Below the pieces are notes generated by a model. It was not told where the DNA came from. It ran no database searches and worked only from the letters and a program-made list of their open reading frames with translations. A program made the translations under genes and the position numbers. Of a stretch of DNA of 64,000 nucleotides, positions 26,406 through 37,371 are shown piece by piece (within the stretch, counting starts at the first letter, position 1; the number at the start of each line of letters is the position of its first letter). The stretch is taken from the NCBI RefSeq assembly GCF_021601385.1, contig NZ_BQHO01000004.1:62001-126000 (forward strand), written 5' to 3'. This DNA is from Pseudomonas parasichuanensis (lineage in GTDB: Bacteria > Pseudomonadota > Gammaproteobacteria > Pseudomonadales > Pseudomonadaceae).

Positions 26406-27107
26406 TTACTGCGACTTGATCAATTCGTCATAAATGGCCAGGACACTTTCAACCGACTCGCCCGCGATCAACTCTCCGCCGTGAAGAATGACGCAGCGGT
26501 CGCACAGGCTGGCCACCTGGCCACGGGAGTGGGAGACCAGCACGACCGTCTGGCCGGCCGCAATCTTCAGCATCATGGTTTTCTCGGCTTTGTCTCGAAA
26601 GTGCGCATCGCCCACACTCAACACTTCGTCCACCAGCAGTACATCCGGGCTGATGATGGTGCTGATGGCAAAGCCCAGCCGCGACGACATGCCGGTCGAG
26701 TACTTCCTCACCGGCTCGTAAAAATAGTCACCCAGCTCGGAGTATTCTTTGATGGCCTCCAATTGGGCGACCACCTGCTGTTTGGTGTAACCCAACAGCA
26801 TGCCGCCGAAGATGGCGTTGTCACGCCCCGACAAGTTCACATCGAAACCGGCTTGCAACGCCAACAGCGACACACTGGCGCCATGGTTCTCGACCCGGCC
26901 GCTGTCGGGTTTCAATGCACCGGACATCACCTTGAGCAGCGTGGATTTACCGGCGCCATTGACGCCGAGGATGCCGAGGGTCTCCCCGGCATAGACCTCC
27001 AGGCTGATGTCCTTGAGCGGCTCGAAGTAACGCCCCCCGGGTACGCCAGCGGAGCGTTTGAAACGCACGCCGATGTTCGCGAGGGACAAGTATTTTTTGG
27101 GCATCAT
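26406..27107 (-). CDS. polysaccharide ABC exporter ATPase (Wzt-type, short)
   Basis: This 233-residue ATPase has Walker A GVNGAGKST (48-56), ABC signature YSTGM (136-140), Walker B VLLVDE (156-161) and switch His193. It ends about 40 residues after the switch, so unlike O-antigen Wzt proteins it lacks the C-terminal carbohydrate-binding domain. The ATG at 27107 overlaps the stop of the permease by one base. It should power export of the cluster A polymer from the cytoplasm. Confidence 0.92.
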   Translation of the reverse strand: MMPKKYLSLANIGVRFKRSAGVPGGRYFEPLKDISLEVYAGETLGILGVNGAGKSTLLKVMSGALKPDSGRVENHGASVSLLALQAGFDVNLSGRDNAIFGGMLLGYTKQQVVAQLEAIKEYSELGDYFYEPVRKYSTGMSSRLGFAISTIISPDVLLVDEVLSVGDAHFRDKAEKTMMLKIAAGQTVVLVSHSRGQVASLCDRCVILHGGELIAGESVESVLAIYDELIKSQ

Positions 27108-28561
27108 CAGACCATGCCCCGCTTGACGAACTCGCTGCGCTGAGTGCGATAGATCACATAGGCCAGCACCGCCGCACCCAAGGTACACAGACCGACGTAG
27201 CCCATGGCGGCAAAGTCGGGGGCGCGGCCTTCCATGATGATGTCACGGTAGGCGCCGATCACCAGGGTCATCGGATTGAGCCGAATCACCGCCGCCACGC
27301 CGGGGGACAGTGCGCTGGCGTTGTAGATCACCCCTGACAGGAACATCAGCATCAACAAGCCTGTGCTCACCAGGTTCGCCAGGTCACGCAAGAAAGCCAC
27401 GGCAGCCGCCACCAGCATGCCCAATGCGGCGGTCAGCATGAATTGGGCCAACACCACCACAGGCAGGTACATCAGGTGCCAGCTCAAAGTCTTGCTGTCG
27501 GTTGCGGCGCCCAGCAACAGCAGGATCATCAACGGCGGCAGTTGCTTGAGGGTGCTCTGGACAATGCTGACCAAGGGGAAGAATGCTGGCGGCATACTGC
27601 AGTTGAGCATCAGGCTCTGGCCACTGACGATGCTGCCGCTGCTGGTGGAAATGGCCTTGGTGAACCACATCCACGGCACCAGCCCGCACAACAGGAACAA
27701 GCCGTAGTTCTCGACCCCTGCGTTCAACAAAGTACCGAACAGGTAGTAGTAGATCATCAAGTGCAGCAATGGCTCCATCACCACCCAGGCATGGTTCAGG
27801 CGCATGCCGGAAGATTCCGACTTCAGGTTCAACCAGGACTTGACGAATACCAGCTGCAGGAAGTGCCACGGGGCTTTCTGACGGTTCACCAAGTTGGGCG
27901 ACTGCAACGGCTCAGGCCCGTCCTGCAACAACTCGGCGCCATATTGGCCGGCAAGACGGTAGCGTTTGGACAATACAAAATTGCCCATGCTTCGGTAGAC
28001 ATCGGCCAGGCGCGACAGGTACTCGCGGCTCTCTGGCTTCAAGACGATCGCCTGCTTCCAGCACTGTTCGGCGTCTGCCCAATCCTTGCGTCGATTGGCA
28101 AGGTCAGCCCCCTGGATCAGCGGCTCGGTACGCTCCGGCGCATGTGCGCGCGCCTGCCGATTGAAGGTGCTCGCCAACTCCAGGTTGCCCAGGCGCAGCG
28201 CCACTTCGGCGGACTTGTAGAGCAGGTGCCAATGGTTGCCGAGCTGTTCCCGACCAGTGGTGAGGAACTGCTCTTCCAGCGCCTCGTCGCCGGACAGGAA
28301 GGCCCATTCCGCGCTGGTAATCCAGGTTACCGCGTGGTTGGCGAACTGTGCACGGGCGTGTTGCAGCAAGCTGTCGGCGCCCTGGAAATCGTCCTGGCGA
28401 ATCAGGCTGATCGCCCCTTGCAGCCAAGGTGTAGGGTGATCGTTGAATTGCGTACGCAGCATCTGCCACAAGGTTGCGGCCTCGGCCCAACGCCTGTGAC
28501 GCATCGGCTCCATGGCCAACTCGAATGCGTCCGCCGGCGCCAGTGTTGCGGTATGAGACAT
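27107..28561 (-). CDS. polysaccharide ABC exporter permease (Wzm-type) with N-terminal TPR region
   Basis: This 484-residue protein joins a TPR-like helical region (about 10-215, repeats such as WAEAATLWQMLRTQF and WADAEQCWKQAIVLKPES) to an ABC-2 type permease (about 235-484) with six hydrophobic helices and the motifs WVVMEPLLHLMIYYYLFGTLL and NCSMPPAFFPLVSIVQS. The TPR region is not part of the ordinary Wzm. The ATG at 28561 begins the TPR domain; a GTG at 28606 is an alternative and neither has a strong ribosome site. It may recruit assembly enzymes to the exporter. Confidence 0.88.
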   Translation of the reverse strand: MSHTATLAPADAFELAMEPMRHRRWAEAATLWQMLRTQFNDHPTPWLQGAISLIRQDDFQGADSLLQHARAQFANHAVTWITSAEWAFLSGDEALEEQFLTTGREQLGNHWHLLYKSAEVALRLGNLELASTFNRQARAHAPERTEPLIQGADLANRRKDWADAEQCWKQAIVLKPESREYLSRLADVYRSMGNFVLSKRYRLAGQYGAELLQDGPEPLQSPNLVNRQKAPWHFLQLVFVKSWLNLKSESSGMRLNHAWVVMEPLLHLMIYYYLFGTLLNAGVENYGLFLLCGLVPWMWFTKAISTSSGSIVSGQSLMLNCSMPPAFFPLVSIVQSTLKQLPPLMILLLLGAATDSKTLSWHLMYLPVVVLAQFMLTAALGMLVAAAVAFLRDLANLVSTGLLMLMFLSGVIYNASALSPGVAAVIRLNPMTLVIGAYRDIIMEGRAPDFAAMGYVGLCTLGAAVLAYVIYRTQRSEFVKRGMV

Positions 28562-28612
28562 AGAAAGCCAACCCGTCCGTCTTTGTTTACGCTGCAGTAC
28601 TGCCACAGTGGA

Positions 28613-29158
28613 TCAATCGAACAGCTCTGCCTCAGCCAGGCGCTTGCCGACACTGTCCTTGGCGGACAGTTGCGGCGCGTCATCGAGTGGCCACGAGATA
28701 CCGATCTGCGGATCATTCCAGGCGATGCACCGCTCATGGGCTGGCGCGTAGAAGTCTGTGGTCTTGTAGAGGAATTCGGCCGTTTCGCTGAGCACCACGA
28801 AACCGTGGGCAAAACCCTCGGGTACCCACAGCTGGCACTTGTTTTCGGCCGACAGGTGCGCACCCACCCACTGACCGAAGGTCGGTGAGCTGCGCCGGAT
28901 GTCGACCGCAACATCGAACACCTCGCCCTGGACCACCCGCACCAGCTTGCCCTGGGGTTGGCGCACCTGATAATGCAAGCCGCGCAGCACGCCTTTCAGT
29001 GAGCGGGAGTGGTTGTCCTGGACGAAATTGACCGTACGCCCCACCACTTCGTCGAAGATCTTCTGGTTGAAGCTCTCGAAGAAGAAGCCGCGCTCGTCAC
29101 CGAATACGCGAGGTTCGAACAGCACCACCTCGGGGATGGCCAGGGGAATCGCTTTCAT
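28613..29158 (-). CDS. rmlC: dTDP-4-dehydrorhamnose 3,5-epimerase
   Basis: This 181-residue cupin enzyme carries out the third step of dTDP-L-rhamnose synthesis. Visible features are [34 protein letters not shown] with the catalytic His, and [27 protein letters not shown] with the catalytic Tyr region. The start overlaps the rmlA stop by four bases, giving the order rmlB-D-A-C as in P. aeruginosa. Confidence 0.96.
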   Translation of the reverse strand: MKAIPLAIPEVVLFEPRVFGDERGFFFESFNQKIFDEVVGRTVNFVQDNHSRSLKGVLRGLHYQVRQPQGKLVRVVQGEVFDVAVDIRRSSPTFGQWVGAHLSAENKCQLWVPEGFAHGFVVLSETAEFLYKTTDFYAPAHERCIAWNDPQIGISWPLDDAPQLSAKDSVGKRLAEAELFD

Positions 29159-30045
29159 CCGTAGATCTTCTCCTGCAGCAGGCGCTTGAGGTACTGGCCG
29201 TAGCCGTTTTTGAGCATCGGCACGGCGAGGTTTTCCAGCTGCTCCGGGCTGATCCAGCCCTGGCGGAAAGCGACCTCTTCCGGGCAGGCAACCTTCAGCC
29301 CCTGACGGTGCTCGATGGTAGCGATGTAGTGGCTGGCTTCGAGCAGCGAATCGTGGGTGCCGGTATCGAGCCAGGCGTACCCTCGGCCCATGATCTCCAC
29401 CGACAGGCCACCCTGCTCAAGGTAGATCCGGTTGATATCGGTGATTTCCAGCTCACCCCGGGCGGATGGCTTGATGCTCTTGGCAATCTCCACGACCTGC
29501 TGGTCGTAGAAGTACAAACCGGTGACGGCATAATTGGATTTGGGCTGCAGAGGCTTTTCTTCCAGGCTTACCGCTTTGCCCTGCTGATCGAACTCGACCA
29601 CGCCATAACGCTCGGGATCATTCACGTGGTAGGCGAACACCGTGGCCCCTTGCTCGCGCTGACTGGCGCTATCGAGCAGTTCGCTGAAGTGGTGCCCGTA
29701 ATAGATGTTGTCGCCCAGCACCAGTGCCGAGAGGTCGTTGCCGATGAATTGCTCACCGATCAGGAACGCCTGGGCAAGCCCGTCTGGCGAGGCCTGGACC
29801 GCATAGGAAATGTTTACTCCCCAACGCTGGCCGTCACCGAGCAGTTGCTCGAAGCGTGGGGTGTCCTGGGGGGTGGAAATGATCAGGATGTCGCGGATCC
29901 CCGCCAGCATCAGCGTGGTCAGCGGATAATAGATCATGGGTTTGTCGTACACCGGCAGCAATTGCTTGGAGATCGACAGGGTGGCGGGATGCAGTCGGGT
30001 TCCCGATCCACCGGCCAGGATGATGCCTTTACGTTTGCTCATCAT
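29155..30045 (-). CDS. rmlA: glucose-1-phosphate thymidylyltransferase
   Basis: This 296-residue enzyme starts dTDP-L-rhamnose synthesis by joining dTTP and glucose-1-phosphate. The nucleotide loop [35 protein letters not shown] and the FEEKP-like [22 protein letters not shown] are all present. The usual product length is matched. ATG at 30045 overlaps the rmlD stop as ATGA; an adjacent second ATG at 30042 could also be used. Confidence 0.96.
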   Translation of the reverse strand: MMSKRKGIILAGGSGTRLHPATLSISKQLLPVYDKPMIYYPLTTLMLAGIRDILIISTPQDTPRFEQLLGDGQRWGVNISYAVQASPDGLAQAFLIGEQFIGNDLSALVLGDNIYYGHHFSELLDSASQREQGATVFAYHVNDPERYGVVEFDQQGKAVSLEEKPLQPKSNYAVTGLYFYDQQVVEIAKSIKPSARGELEITDINRIYLEQGGLSVEIMGRGYAWLDTGTHDSLLEASHYIATIEHRQGLKVACPEEVAFRQGWISPEQLENLAVPMLKNGYGQYLKRLLQEKIYG

Positions 30046-30941
30046 TGTTTCTCGATAATTTCCGTCAGCATCCGTGCTACCCCGTGTTGCCAGGCGGGGA
30101 GTTGCAACTTGAAGGCAGCCTGCAGTTTCTGTGTATTCAGGCGTGAATTGCCTGGGCGCTTGGCTGGCGTTGGGTAGGCGTCGGTGGACAAGGCGCTGAT
30201 CGCCTCGGGCCGCACCTGCAACTCGACACCAGCCGCCTGGGCTTGCGCGAGGACGAAGCGGGCATATTCACACCAGGTGGTTTCCCCTGCCGCGGCCAAG
30301 TGATAGAGGCCACCCAAGGCAGGTTGCGCGCGGCAGGCCACGATGGCATGGGCGGTCACGTCCGCGATCAGCTCGGCACCGGTCGGAGCGCCATACTGGT
30401 CATCGATCACGCCAAGGCTGTCACGCTCGCGGGCCAACCTGAGCATGGTCTTGGCGAAGTTGTTGCCGCGCGCGGCATACACCCAGCTCGTACGGAAAAT
30501 CAGATGCTGGCAAGCGGCTGCCTGGATCGCCCGCTCACCCGCCAGCTTGCTGGCGCCATACTGATTCAGCGGTGCAACAGCATCGCCCTCGTGCCAAGCG
30601 TCATGGCCATGTCCGGGAAACACGTAGTCGGTGGAGTAATGCACCAGCAAGGCACCCTGACGCGCCGCCGCTTCAGCCAGCACCGCCACTGCCTGGGCAT
30701 TGACCTGGTGGGCCAGCTGTGGCTCGGACTCGGCCTTGTCCACGGCGGTATAGGCCGCCGCATTGACTATCACATCCGGCGCGTAGCGCCTCAGCGTGTC
30801 GGCCAGCCCCTCGAGGTTGGCCAGATCACCGCAGTAGTCGCTACTGCGCGCATCCAATGCCAACAATTCGCCCAGCGGCGCGAGGCTGCGTTGCAGCTCC
30901 CAACCAACCTGGCCGTTTTTGCCCAGCAGGAGAATCTTCAT
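30042..30941 (-). CDS. rmlD: dTDP-4-dehydrorhamnose reductase
   Basis: This 299-residue reductase carries out the final step giving dTDP-L-rhamnose. It has [12 protein letters not shown] (NADPH loop), [23 protein letters not shown] and YGASKLAGE with the catalytic Tyr and Lys. Start at 30941 overlaps the rmlB stop by four bases; the longer frame is an extension into rmlB. Confidence 0.96.
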   Translation of the reverse strand: MKILLLGKNGQVGWELQRSLAPLGELLALDARSSDYCGDLANLEGLADTLRRYAPDVIVNAAAYTAVDKAESEPQLAHQVNAQAVAVLAEAAARQGALLVHYSTDYVFPGHGHDAWHEGDAVAPLNQYGASKLAGERAIQAAACQHLIFRTSWVYAARGNNFAKTMLRLARERDSLGVIDDQYGAPTGAELIADVTAHAIVACRAQPALGGLYHLAAAGETTWCEYARFVLAQAQAAGVELQVRPEAISALSTDAYPTPAKRPGNSRLNTQKLQAAFKLQLPAWQHGVARMLTEIIEKQ

Positions 30942-32008
30942 TCGCTGCGCCCGGCATAGTTTTTCGCGACCCACTCGCGGTAGTTACCCGACTGTACGCT
31001 TTCGACCCAGGCTTGGTTTTCCAGGTACCACTGAACAGTCTTGCGAATTCCGGTTTCGAAGGTCTCGGCAGGCTTCCAACCCAGCTCACGCTCAAGCTTG
31101 CGGGCATCAATCGCGTAACGGCGATCATGCCCTGGACGGTCGGCCACGTAAGCGATCTGCTCGCTGTAGCCCTTGCCGTCTTGCCGTGGACGCAGCTCGT
31201 CCAGCAGCGCGCAGACCCGGTTGACGATCTCCAGGTTAGGCTTTTCGTTCCAGCCCCCGACGTTGTAGACCTCGCCCACCACGCCTGCCTCGAGTACCCG
31301 GCGAATAGCGCTACAGTGGTCTTTCACGTACAACCAGTCGCGAATCTGCTGACCATCGCCATATACCGGCAGCGCCTTGCCTGCCAGGGCATTGACGATC
31401 ATCAGCGGGATGAGCTTCTCCGGGAAATGGTACGGGCCATAGTTGTTCGAGCAGTTGGTGGTCAACACCGGCAGCCCGTAGGTGTGGTGGTAGGCACGCA
31501 CCAGATGATCGCTGGCCGCCTTACTCGCCGAGTAGGGGCTGTTGGGCTCGTACTGGTGGTTCTCGGTGAACGCCGGGGCATCACTGGCAAGGGAACCATA
31601 CACTTCGTCGGTGGAAACATGCAGGAAGCGGAACTTTGCTTTCTGCTCGCCGTCCATACCATTCCAATAGGAACGCACCGCCTCAAGCAGGCGGAATGTA
31701 CCAACTATGTTGGTCTGGATGAAATCTTCCGGGCCATGGATGGAACGATCGACGTGGGATTCGGCGGCAAAATTGATGATGGCACGGGGTTGGTGCGCGG
31801 TCAGCAGCTGCAGCAGCAGTTGGCTATCGGCAATATCGCCATGCACGAAGACATGCTGGGCATTACCTTCCAGGCTGGCAAGGTTTTCCAGGTTGCCTGC
31901 ATAGGTCAGCTTGTCCAGATTGATGACGGTTTCACCCGACTGAGCCACCCAGTCGAGCACGAAGTTGGCGCCGATGAAACCGGCGCCACCAGTTACCAGA
32001 ATAGTCAT
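30938..32008 (-). CDS. rmlB: dTDP-glucose 4,6-dehydratase
   Basis: This 356-residue extended SDR has the TGGAGFIG loop, [22 protein letters not shown] and [22 protein letters not shown]. It converts dTDP-glucose to the 4-keto-6-deoxy intermediate. It starts four bases after the upstream GT2 stop without a clear ribosome-binding site, so translation is probably coupled. Confidence 0.97.
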   Translation of the reverse strand: MTILVTGGAGFIGANFVLDWVAQSGETVINLDKLTYAGNLENLASLEGNAQHVFVHGDIADSQLLLQLLTAHQPRAIINFAAESHVDRSIHGPEDFIQTNIVGTFRLLEAVRSYWNGMDGEQKAKFRFLHVSTDEVYGSLASDAPAFTENHQYEPNSPYSASKAASDHLVRAYHHTYGLPVLTTNCSNNYGPYHFPEKLIPLMIVNALAGKALPVYGDGQQIRDWLYVKDHCSAIRRVLEAGVVGEVYNVGGWNEKPNLEIVNRVCALLDELRPRQDGKGYSEQIAYVADRPGHDRRYAIDARKLERELGWKPAETFETGIRKTVQWYLENQAWVESVQSGNYREWVAKNYAGRSE

Positions 32009-32012
32009 GAGA

Positions 32013-33011
32013 TCAAATCTTTTTCAGTAATGTCGCGAGGAACAAACCAAGGTTGCCGAGAAGTGTCTGCCGATGCAGGCCAGCCCTGAACACGTTCGCC
32101 AATCGCGCAGGCAGGCGCTGCTCGCGCGCTGCCTTGAACAGCGCGAGGGTTTTGCGGTGATCGTTGCTCAAACGGTGATTCATGGTTTCCAGGGCACGGA
32201 TGTTCTGCGCATTCCACTGGTAGAAGCGCCCCTGGAAAACCATGACCAAGCGGCGAATGCGGGCGGGCCAGTCGGAGTTGGCGCCAATCACGTTGTACTC
32301 GTGCTGACGGTAGAACACCCGTGGCTGGGGGTCGTAATGGACAATCCCACCTGCCCCGGTGATGAGCTGGTAGCACCACCAGTCATGGGAAGGCACTTCC
32401 AGATTCGACCCTGCTTCGAGGATCATTGACCGGGCGGCCTTGTTGAACACCATGGTGTTGCCACCGCCGATGCTTTGCACCAGGGCATTTTTGAAATGGG
32501 GTGGCAGCGAGAAGTTTGGCGAGAGCCCACGGTGAATACCACCCTCGCAGATGAGCTGAGTGCGACCGCAATACATGGCCGGCACCTCGGAAGGAATGCC
32601 CTGCAACCACTCCACAGCGACCTGCAGCTTCTCCGGGCTCCAGATATCGTCCTGATCCGACCAGGCGAAATAGTCGGCATTGATATCGGCGCGGCAGGTA
32701 AGGCTGAGGAAATTACGTACAAAACCAGCCCGCGGCCCATCGAAGACCTTGACGCGGTGCGCGCCCCATAGTTCGGCGTAGGACTGCAAAACGGTCGGCG
32801 TCCGGTCTTCGGAGCCGTCATCGGAAACGTGCAACGACCAGTTGCGATAGGTCTGCTGCTCGAAGGAGTCGAGCTGCTGGCGCAAAAACGAGGCACCGTT
32901 GTAGGTGCACATCAGGATGGCAACATGGGCGACTCCCGGGAGACTGAGCTCGCGAGAAAACGCCATGGTATCTGCCGTATCGAGGCCAGGAGGCTGAATA
33001 AGCACCGCCAC
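32013..33011 (-). CDS. GT2 family rhamnosyltransferase-like protein
   Basis: This 332-residue protein has a GT-A fold typical of RgpB-type rhamnosyltransferases: [46 protein letters not shown] (metal motif) and the later SHDWWCYQL. It is the first gene of the cluster A transcript; the region upstream has no gene. The longest start is GTG at 33011; an ATG at 32966 is the alternative. It likely uses the dTDP-L-rhamnose made by the following genes. Confidence 0.85.
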   Translation of the reverse strand: MAVLIQPPGLDTADTMAFSRELSLPGVAHVAILMCTYNGASFLRQQLDSFEQQTYRNWSLHVSDDGSEDRTPTVLQSYAELWGAHRVKVFDGPRAGFVRNFLSLTCRADINADYFAWSDQDDIWSPEKLQVAVEWLQGIPSEVPAMYCGRTQLICEGGIHRGLSPNFSLPPHFKNALVQSIGGGNTMVFNKAARSMILEAGSNLEVPSHDWWCYQLITGAGGIVHYDPQPRVFYRQHEYNVIGANSDWPARIRRLVMVFQGRFYQWNAQNIRALETMNHRLSNDHRKTLALFKAAREQRLPARLANVFRAGLHRQTLLGNLGLFLATLLKKI

Positions 33012-33445
33012 GTTTCTTCATCCCTGAAATGACACTCGCCCACGCGAGCTGTCGTAAACGCACCTAAAAGTGCCATCAAAAAGCCATTGCAAAATCGCGA
33101 AAAATCCTACCACGCTCTCAGAAAAATCTAAAGACATAGTGAAGAAACCCTACAATTCATGAAGATCCTGTTAGGCGATGAGTAGGAAATGCCCTACTTC
33201 TGGTGCGGATAGGCGCTTCGACACAGCGCCAGTCGCGTTAGGGATGGCAGCTACCCGCACTCACATAGATTCGTACATGCGGAGCTACCGTATGCGAACC
33301 CGCCTCGGGTCGGCGGAGCGAAGCGATCCGCAGGGCAAGCATACGCATCTCTTGGTTTAGGCTTTGTAGGAAAAATCGCCAAACGGCGATCAAGCAGGGC
33401 AAAGATAGGCGAGCGTGCGGAATGCTGGCCCCTGAGGCCACAACC
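33012..33445 (-). other. gene-free region, probable promoter and structured leader of cluster A
   Basis: This 434-base stretch lies between the first gene of cluster A and the last gene of cluster B. I see no supported reading frame. Read on the minus strand, a nested inverted repeat (outer arms 33289-33295 and 33339-33345) is followed by two copies of GGTAGC (33284-33289 and 33250-33255), a word that resembles the core of ops elements found in leaders of polysaccharide operons. A promoter for the long minus-strand operon should lie here, but I cannot place its boxes. Confidence 0.4.
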
Positions 33446-34552
33446 TCAACCCATTAGCCTGCCATATAGCGCCACGTATTTTTTTACCATTTCATCCGCG
33501 GTAAATAATGCTTGATAGCGCTCTCTGGCGCGCTCGCCCATCCTCTCACTTTCTATAGGGTTCTTCATCAACTGATGCATTGCAGTCGCCAACTCAACAG
33601 GGGAGCCAGGGGAAATTGCAAGGCCTGTTTCATCGTGCCTATTAATATAAGTAGTGCCCGTACCTATTTCACAGGAAATCATTGGCTTGCCATACATTGC
33701 CGCCTCAAGCAAGGATATTCCAAACGCCTCCGAACGCAAATGTGAAGGGAATACAAGCGCATGGCAGAGATGAAGAAGTGCCACTTTGTCATGATCCGGA
33801 AGCGCGCCTAGAAAGTGAACATTCTGCAATTTTTTTCGCATCGCCAGCTGACGTAGCCGATCACCTTCTGGCCCATCCCCTACAATAAGAACCGGATAAG
33901 GAACCTGCAAGCATGCCTCTAACAGGGTATCTAACCCTTTATAATACCGAAGCACACCAACAAACAGGAAGAAAGGGCCCGGAAACTTAGCCTTCCACGA
34001 GCTAAGAATCGACTCCTTCACCACCGGGTAGGTGTTAACATCAAGACCTATCGGAATGATTTCGGTCTTACCAGCAAACCTTTTTAGCACTGGACTGCTG
34101 CGTAAATAGTTTGGCGATGTCGCAACGATACTATCTACGCAACTTAGAAATTGATTCATAAGCGGCGCATACAGACGCATAGCAAATTTCTGTTTTACCA
34201 CATCAGAGTGATAAGTTACGACACTCTTTGCCTTAACCCCTCCCAGCAAATGAGCCACATCCATGAAGGGCCAGGGGTAATGGTAGTGAACAACATCCAC
34301 TTCTCGCGAAAGCTGACTCAACTTAGAAATAGCAGACAAAGAAAAGGGGGTCGACAACAGCTCGAAATTTTTCTTAAGCGCTACCACGTTGTGCCCCGCA
34401 ACACTTCGCACCCCCGGCTTGCCATCAGTGACAGTCAGTACAGAACTTTCAACACCATATGAGTGCGCACCCTCGCATATCTGGAATATAACCTGCTCAA
34501 TCCCCCCAAAAGTATCGGGGTAATAGGTCTTAAAGAAGTGAAGTACCTTCAT
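33446..34552 (-). CDS. GT4 family glycosyltransferase (WbpZ-like)
   Basis: This 368-residue GT-B enzyme has the N-terminal KTYYPDTFGGIEQVI acceptor motif, YHSDVVKQK, FLFVGVLRYYKGLD in the donor domain and the EX7E motif SEAFGISLLEAAMYGKPM (about 275-292). It resembles the mannosyl- or rhamnosyltransferases of A-band-type polysaccharide clusters. Its DNA is AT-richer than the genes to the left. It overlaps the upstream GT2 by four bases and is the last gene of cluster B. Confidence 0.88.
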   Translation of the reverse strand: MKVLHFFKTYYPDTFGGIEQVIFQICEGAHSYGVESSVLTVTDGKPGVRSVAGHNVVALKKNFELLSTPFSLSAISKLSQLSREVDVVHYHYPWPFMDVAHLLGGVKAKSVVTYHSDVVKQKFAMRLYAPLMNQFLSCVDSIVATSPNYLRSSPVLKRFAGKTEIIPIGLDVNTYPVVKESILSSWKAKFPGPFFLFVGVLRYYKGLDTLLEACLQVPYPVLIVGDGPEGDRLRQLAMRKKLQNVHFLGALPDHDKVALLHLCHALVFPSHLRSEAFGISLLEAAMYGKPMISCEIGTGTTYINRHDETGLAISPGSPVELATAMHQLMKNPIESERMGERARERYQALFTADEMVKKYVALYGRLMG

Positions 34553-35307
34553 AGCATCTTATCAAATCTATTTTTTAGTGACTTGAACCAAACGGCATAA
34601 GGCTGGTATAGCCACCATTTCAAGGGAATCTTTCCATGATGCTTACCTACAACCGCCATCGCCTCACTATAATGCCTGGCCCTTTGAGTGTTTGTTTTTG
34701 TATCGGAATGTTCTCGATTGACAGCTACAAATTCTTCTACATAGGAAGGGTCACCAGCAAATCTGAACAGACGCCACCAGAGATCATAGTCCATCGCCAT
34801 GTGCAAGCTATCATCAACTCCATTGATGGCCTCCCATGCGCTTCGACGGATAAGTGTTGCAGGCTGCGAAACGATACAGCGCATGGCCAGCCGGCGCTCA
34901 GTAAATCGTTGTGTCCAGACAGCGGAGCGACTCCCATCCTCCTTAAGGTTCAAGGCCTTGCCGTATACAAATGGCGCCTTGGCAGAGCTCTCAAGAGCAC
35001 GAACAAGCATGTCCAAGCCACCCGGCAAGTAAAGATCATCACTATTCAGCCAACAAACATACGGGGCGGAGCCCCTGCGGATAGATTCGTTTATCGCCGC
35101 CGCCTGCCCCTGGTCAGCATGACTACGCCACCCAGCCAGGCGATGCGCCCAAGACTTAATAATTTCAACCGAACCATCAGTAGAGCCGGCATCAGCCACG
35201 AAAACTTCTACCTCGACCTCGCTATTGAATATTGATGACAAGGCCGAGTCCAAGAACTTCCCTTGATTGAACGAGGGAACAGCAATCGTCACTAATGGTT
35301 CGCTCAA
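34549..35307 (-). CDS. GT2 family glycosyltransferase
   Basis: This 252-residue GT-A protein has VTIAVPSFNQGKFLDSAL, VADAGSTDGSVEII, CWLNSDDLYLPG (metal site) and the later MAMDYDLWWRLF. It has no membrane helix. One base separates it from the fcl stop. It should add one residue, possibly fucose or mannose, to the cluster B polymer. Confidence 0.87.
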   Translation of the reverse strand: MSEPLVTIAVPSFNQGKFLDSALSSIFNSEVEVEVFVADAGSTDGSVEIIKSWAHRLAGWRSHADQGQAAAINESIRRGSAPYVCWLNSDDLYLPGGLDMLVRALESSAKAPFVYGKALNLKEDGSRSAVWTQRFTERRLAMRCIVSQPATLIRRSAWEAINGVDDSLHMAMDYDLWWRLFRFAGDPSYVEEFVAVNREHSDTKTNTQRARHYSEAMAVVGKHHGKIPLKWWLYQPYAVWFKSLKNRFDKML

Positions 35308-35308
35308 T

Positions 35309-36268
35309 TTATACTCTCGTGCTTTGTAGAAAGTCGGAGTAAGCCAGCTTCAGACCGTCTTCCAACGATACGCGAGGACGCCACCCCATGGCCTTTAACC
35401 GATTAATGTCCATCAATTTCTGAGGCGTTCCATCTGGCTTACTTGGGTCCGTTTCAATATCACCCCCAAAGCCAACAACACCAGCTACCAACCTTGCCAA
35501 TTCCAAGATACTGAGATCAGCCCCATAGCCCACGTTAATATGCGAAAGCGTCGGAAGCGTAATCTTCTGATATAACTCCAAATTCAAATCCATCACATGC
35601 ACTGCGGCTTTGGCCATATCATCCACATAGAGAAACTCTCTTCTGGGCGTCCCGCTTCCCCAAATACTGACGCGAGGTGCATTCGCAAGCTTTGCTTCAT
35701 GAAAACGCCGTATCAACGCAGGAATGACATGACTATTCTCGCCGTGGTAATTGTCACCTGGGCCATAAAGGTTGGTTGGCATGACACTGCGGAAATCTGT
35801 ACCGTATTGACGATTGTATGACTCACACAATTTAATACCCGCGATCTTGGCAATCGCGTAGGGCTCATTGGTAGACTCAAGAACCCCTGTGAGTAACGCG
35901 TCTTCAGACATCGGCTGAGGTGCGAGCCGTGGATAGATGCAGCTGGAACCTAGAAAAAGCAGACGCTTGACGCCGTACTTCCAAGCCGAATTGATTATAT
36001 TTGCCTCAATCATGAGGTTTTCATAAATGAAGCTTGCCGGATAAGTATTGTTGGCATGAATACCACCAACTTTCGCAGCTGCCAGATACACATAATCTGG
36101 TCTCTGCTCTGCGAAAAAATTATCTACTTGCAATTGGCTGCAGAGATCTAACTCCTGCCGAGTGCGAGTTACGATATTTTCATGACCATGACTACGGAGC
36201 TCACGCAGAATGGCAGAGCCCACCATTCCGCGATCCCCGGCCACATATATTTTTTCAATGTGCGCCAT
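35309..36268 (-). CDS. fcl: GDP-L-fucose synthase
   Basis: This 319-residue enzyme performs 3,5-epimerisation and 4-reduction of GDP-4-keto-6-deoxymannose. Features are [14 protein letters not shown] (NADPH loop), [22 protein letters not shown] with catalytic Ser and Cys, [12 protein letters not shown] with Tyr and Lys, and [10 protein letters not shown]. Start at 36268 is chosen by family alignment. Gmd lies directly upstream, seven bases away. Confidence 0.93.
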   Translation of the reverse strand: MAHIEKIYVAGDRGMVGSAILRELRSHGHENIVTRTRQELDLCSQLQVDNFFAEQRPDYVYLAAAKVGGIHANNTYPASFIYENLMIEANIINSAWKYGVKRLLFLGSSCIYPRLAPQPMSEDALLTGVLESTNEPYAIAKIAGIKLCESYNRQYGTDFRSVMPTNLYGPGDNYHGENSHVIPALIRRFHEAKLANAPRVSIWGSGTPRREFLYVDDMAKAAVHVMDLNLELYQKITLPTLSHINVGYGADLSILELARLVAGVVGFGGDIETDPSKPDGTPQKLMDINRLKAMGWRPRVSLEDGLKLAYSDFLQSTRV

Positions 36269-36275
36269 GACGTTG

Positions 36276-37358
36276 TTACTCGTGATAATTAAACGCGCTG
36301 TAACCATGACGCTTAACAAGCTCGTCACGCTCGGCTGCCTTCAGATCCTCTCGAACCATTTCGGAGACCAATTCCTGGAAGGTGGTCTTAGGCGTCCAAC
36401 CGAGTTTATTTTTCGCTTTCGACGCATCACCCAAGAGCGTTTCGACTTCCGCAGGACGGAAATAACGTGGATCAACAGCGACGATGCAATTTCCCTTGTC
36501 ATCGAAGCCTTTTTCGTCAACGCCTACGCCTTTCCAGCTAATAGCGAGGCCAAGCTCTTTAGCGGCAGCATCGACAAAGTCACGCACGCTGTATTGAACA
36601 CCAGTCGCAATAACAAAGTCCTCTGGCTTCTCCTGCTGAAGCATAAGCCATTGCATTTCCACATAGTCACGCGCATGACCCCAGTCGCGCTTCGCATCCA
36701 TGTTCCCCAGATACAGGCAGTCTTGTAAACCCAGTTTGATTCGCGCAAGCGCACGTGTAATCTTACGGGTTACAAATGTTTCACCACGAATAGGCGATTC
36801 ATGGTTGAACAGAATGCCGTTGCAAGCATACATGCCATACGATTCACGATAGTTTACGGTGATCCAATACGCATAGAGCTTAGCCACAGCATAGGGGCTA
36901 CGCGGGTAGAATGGAGTTGTCTCTCGCTGCGGAATTTCCTGGACTAGACCGTACAGCTCCGACGTGGACGCCTGATAAAACCGGGTCTTCTTTTCAAGGC
37001 CCAGGATACGAATTGCTTCAAGAATACGTAGAGAACCCAACGCGTCGGAGTTCGCAGTGTACTCGGGCTCCTCAAAACTGACTGCAACGTGGGACTGGGC
37101 CGCGAGATTGTAGATCTCGTCAGGCTGCACCTGTTGAATGATTCGAATCAAACTAGTCGAGTCGGTCAAGTCACCGTGGTGAAGTATAAAGTTGCGATTT
37201 TCGACATGAGGATCCTGGTAGAGGTGATCAATACGGTCAGTATTAAACAGCGAGGTCCGCCGCTTGACACCATGAACCTCATAACCCTTCCCAAGCAGAA
37301 ATTCGGCCAGATAGGCGCCATCTTGACCTGTAACACCAGTAATTAGGGCAACTTTCAT
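36276..37358 (-). CDS. gmd: GDP-mannose 4,6-dehydratase
   Basis: This 360-residue dehydratase has [55 protein letters not shown] (catalytic Tyr and Lys) and [14 protein letters not shown]. It makes GDP-4-keto-6-deoxymannose, used here by Fcl to form GDP-L-fucose; no Rmd-type reductase for D-rhamnose is obvious in the cluster. GGTGGAG precedes the ATG at 37358. Confidence 0.96.
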   Translation of the reverse strand: MKVALITGVTGQDGAYLAEFLLGKGYEVHGVKRRTSLFNTDRIDHLYQDPHVENRNFILHHGDLTDSTSLIRIIQQVQPDEIYNLAAQSHVAVSFEEPEYTANSDALGSLRILEAIRILGLEKKTRFYQASTSELYGLVQEIPQRETTPFYPRSPYAVAKLYAYWITVNYRESYGMYACNGILFNHESPIRGETFVTRKITRALARIKLGLQDCLYLGNMDAKRDWGHARDYVEMQWLMLQQEKPEDFVIATGVQYSVRDFVDAAAKELGLAISWKGVGVDEKGFDDKGNCIVAVDPRYFRPAEVETLLGDASKAKNKLGWTPKTTFQELVSEMVREDLKAAERDELVKRHGYSAFNYHE

Positions 37359-37371
37359 GATTATCTCCACC

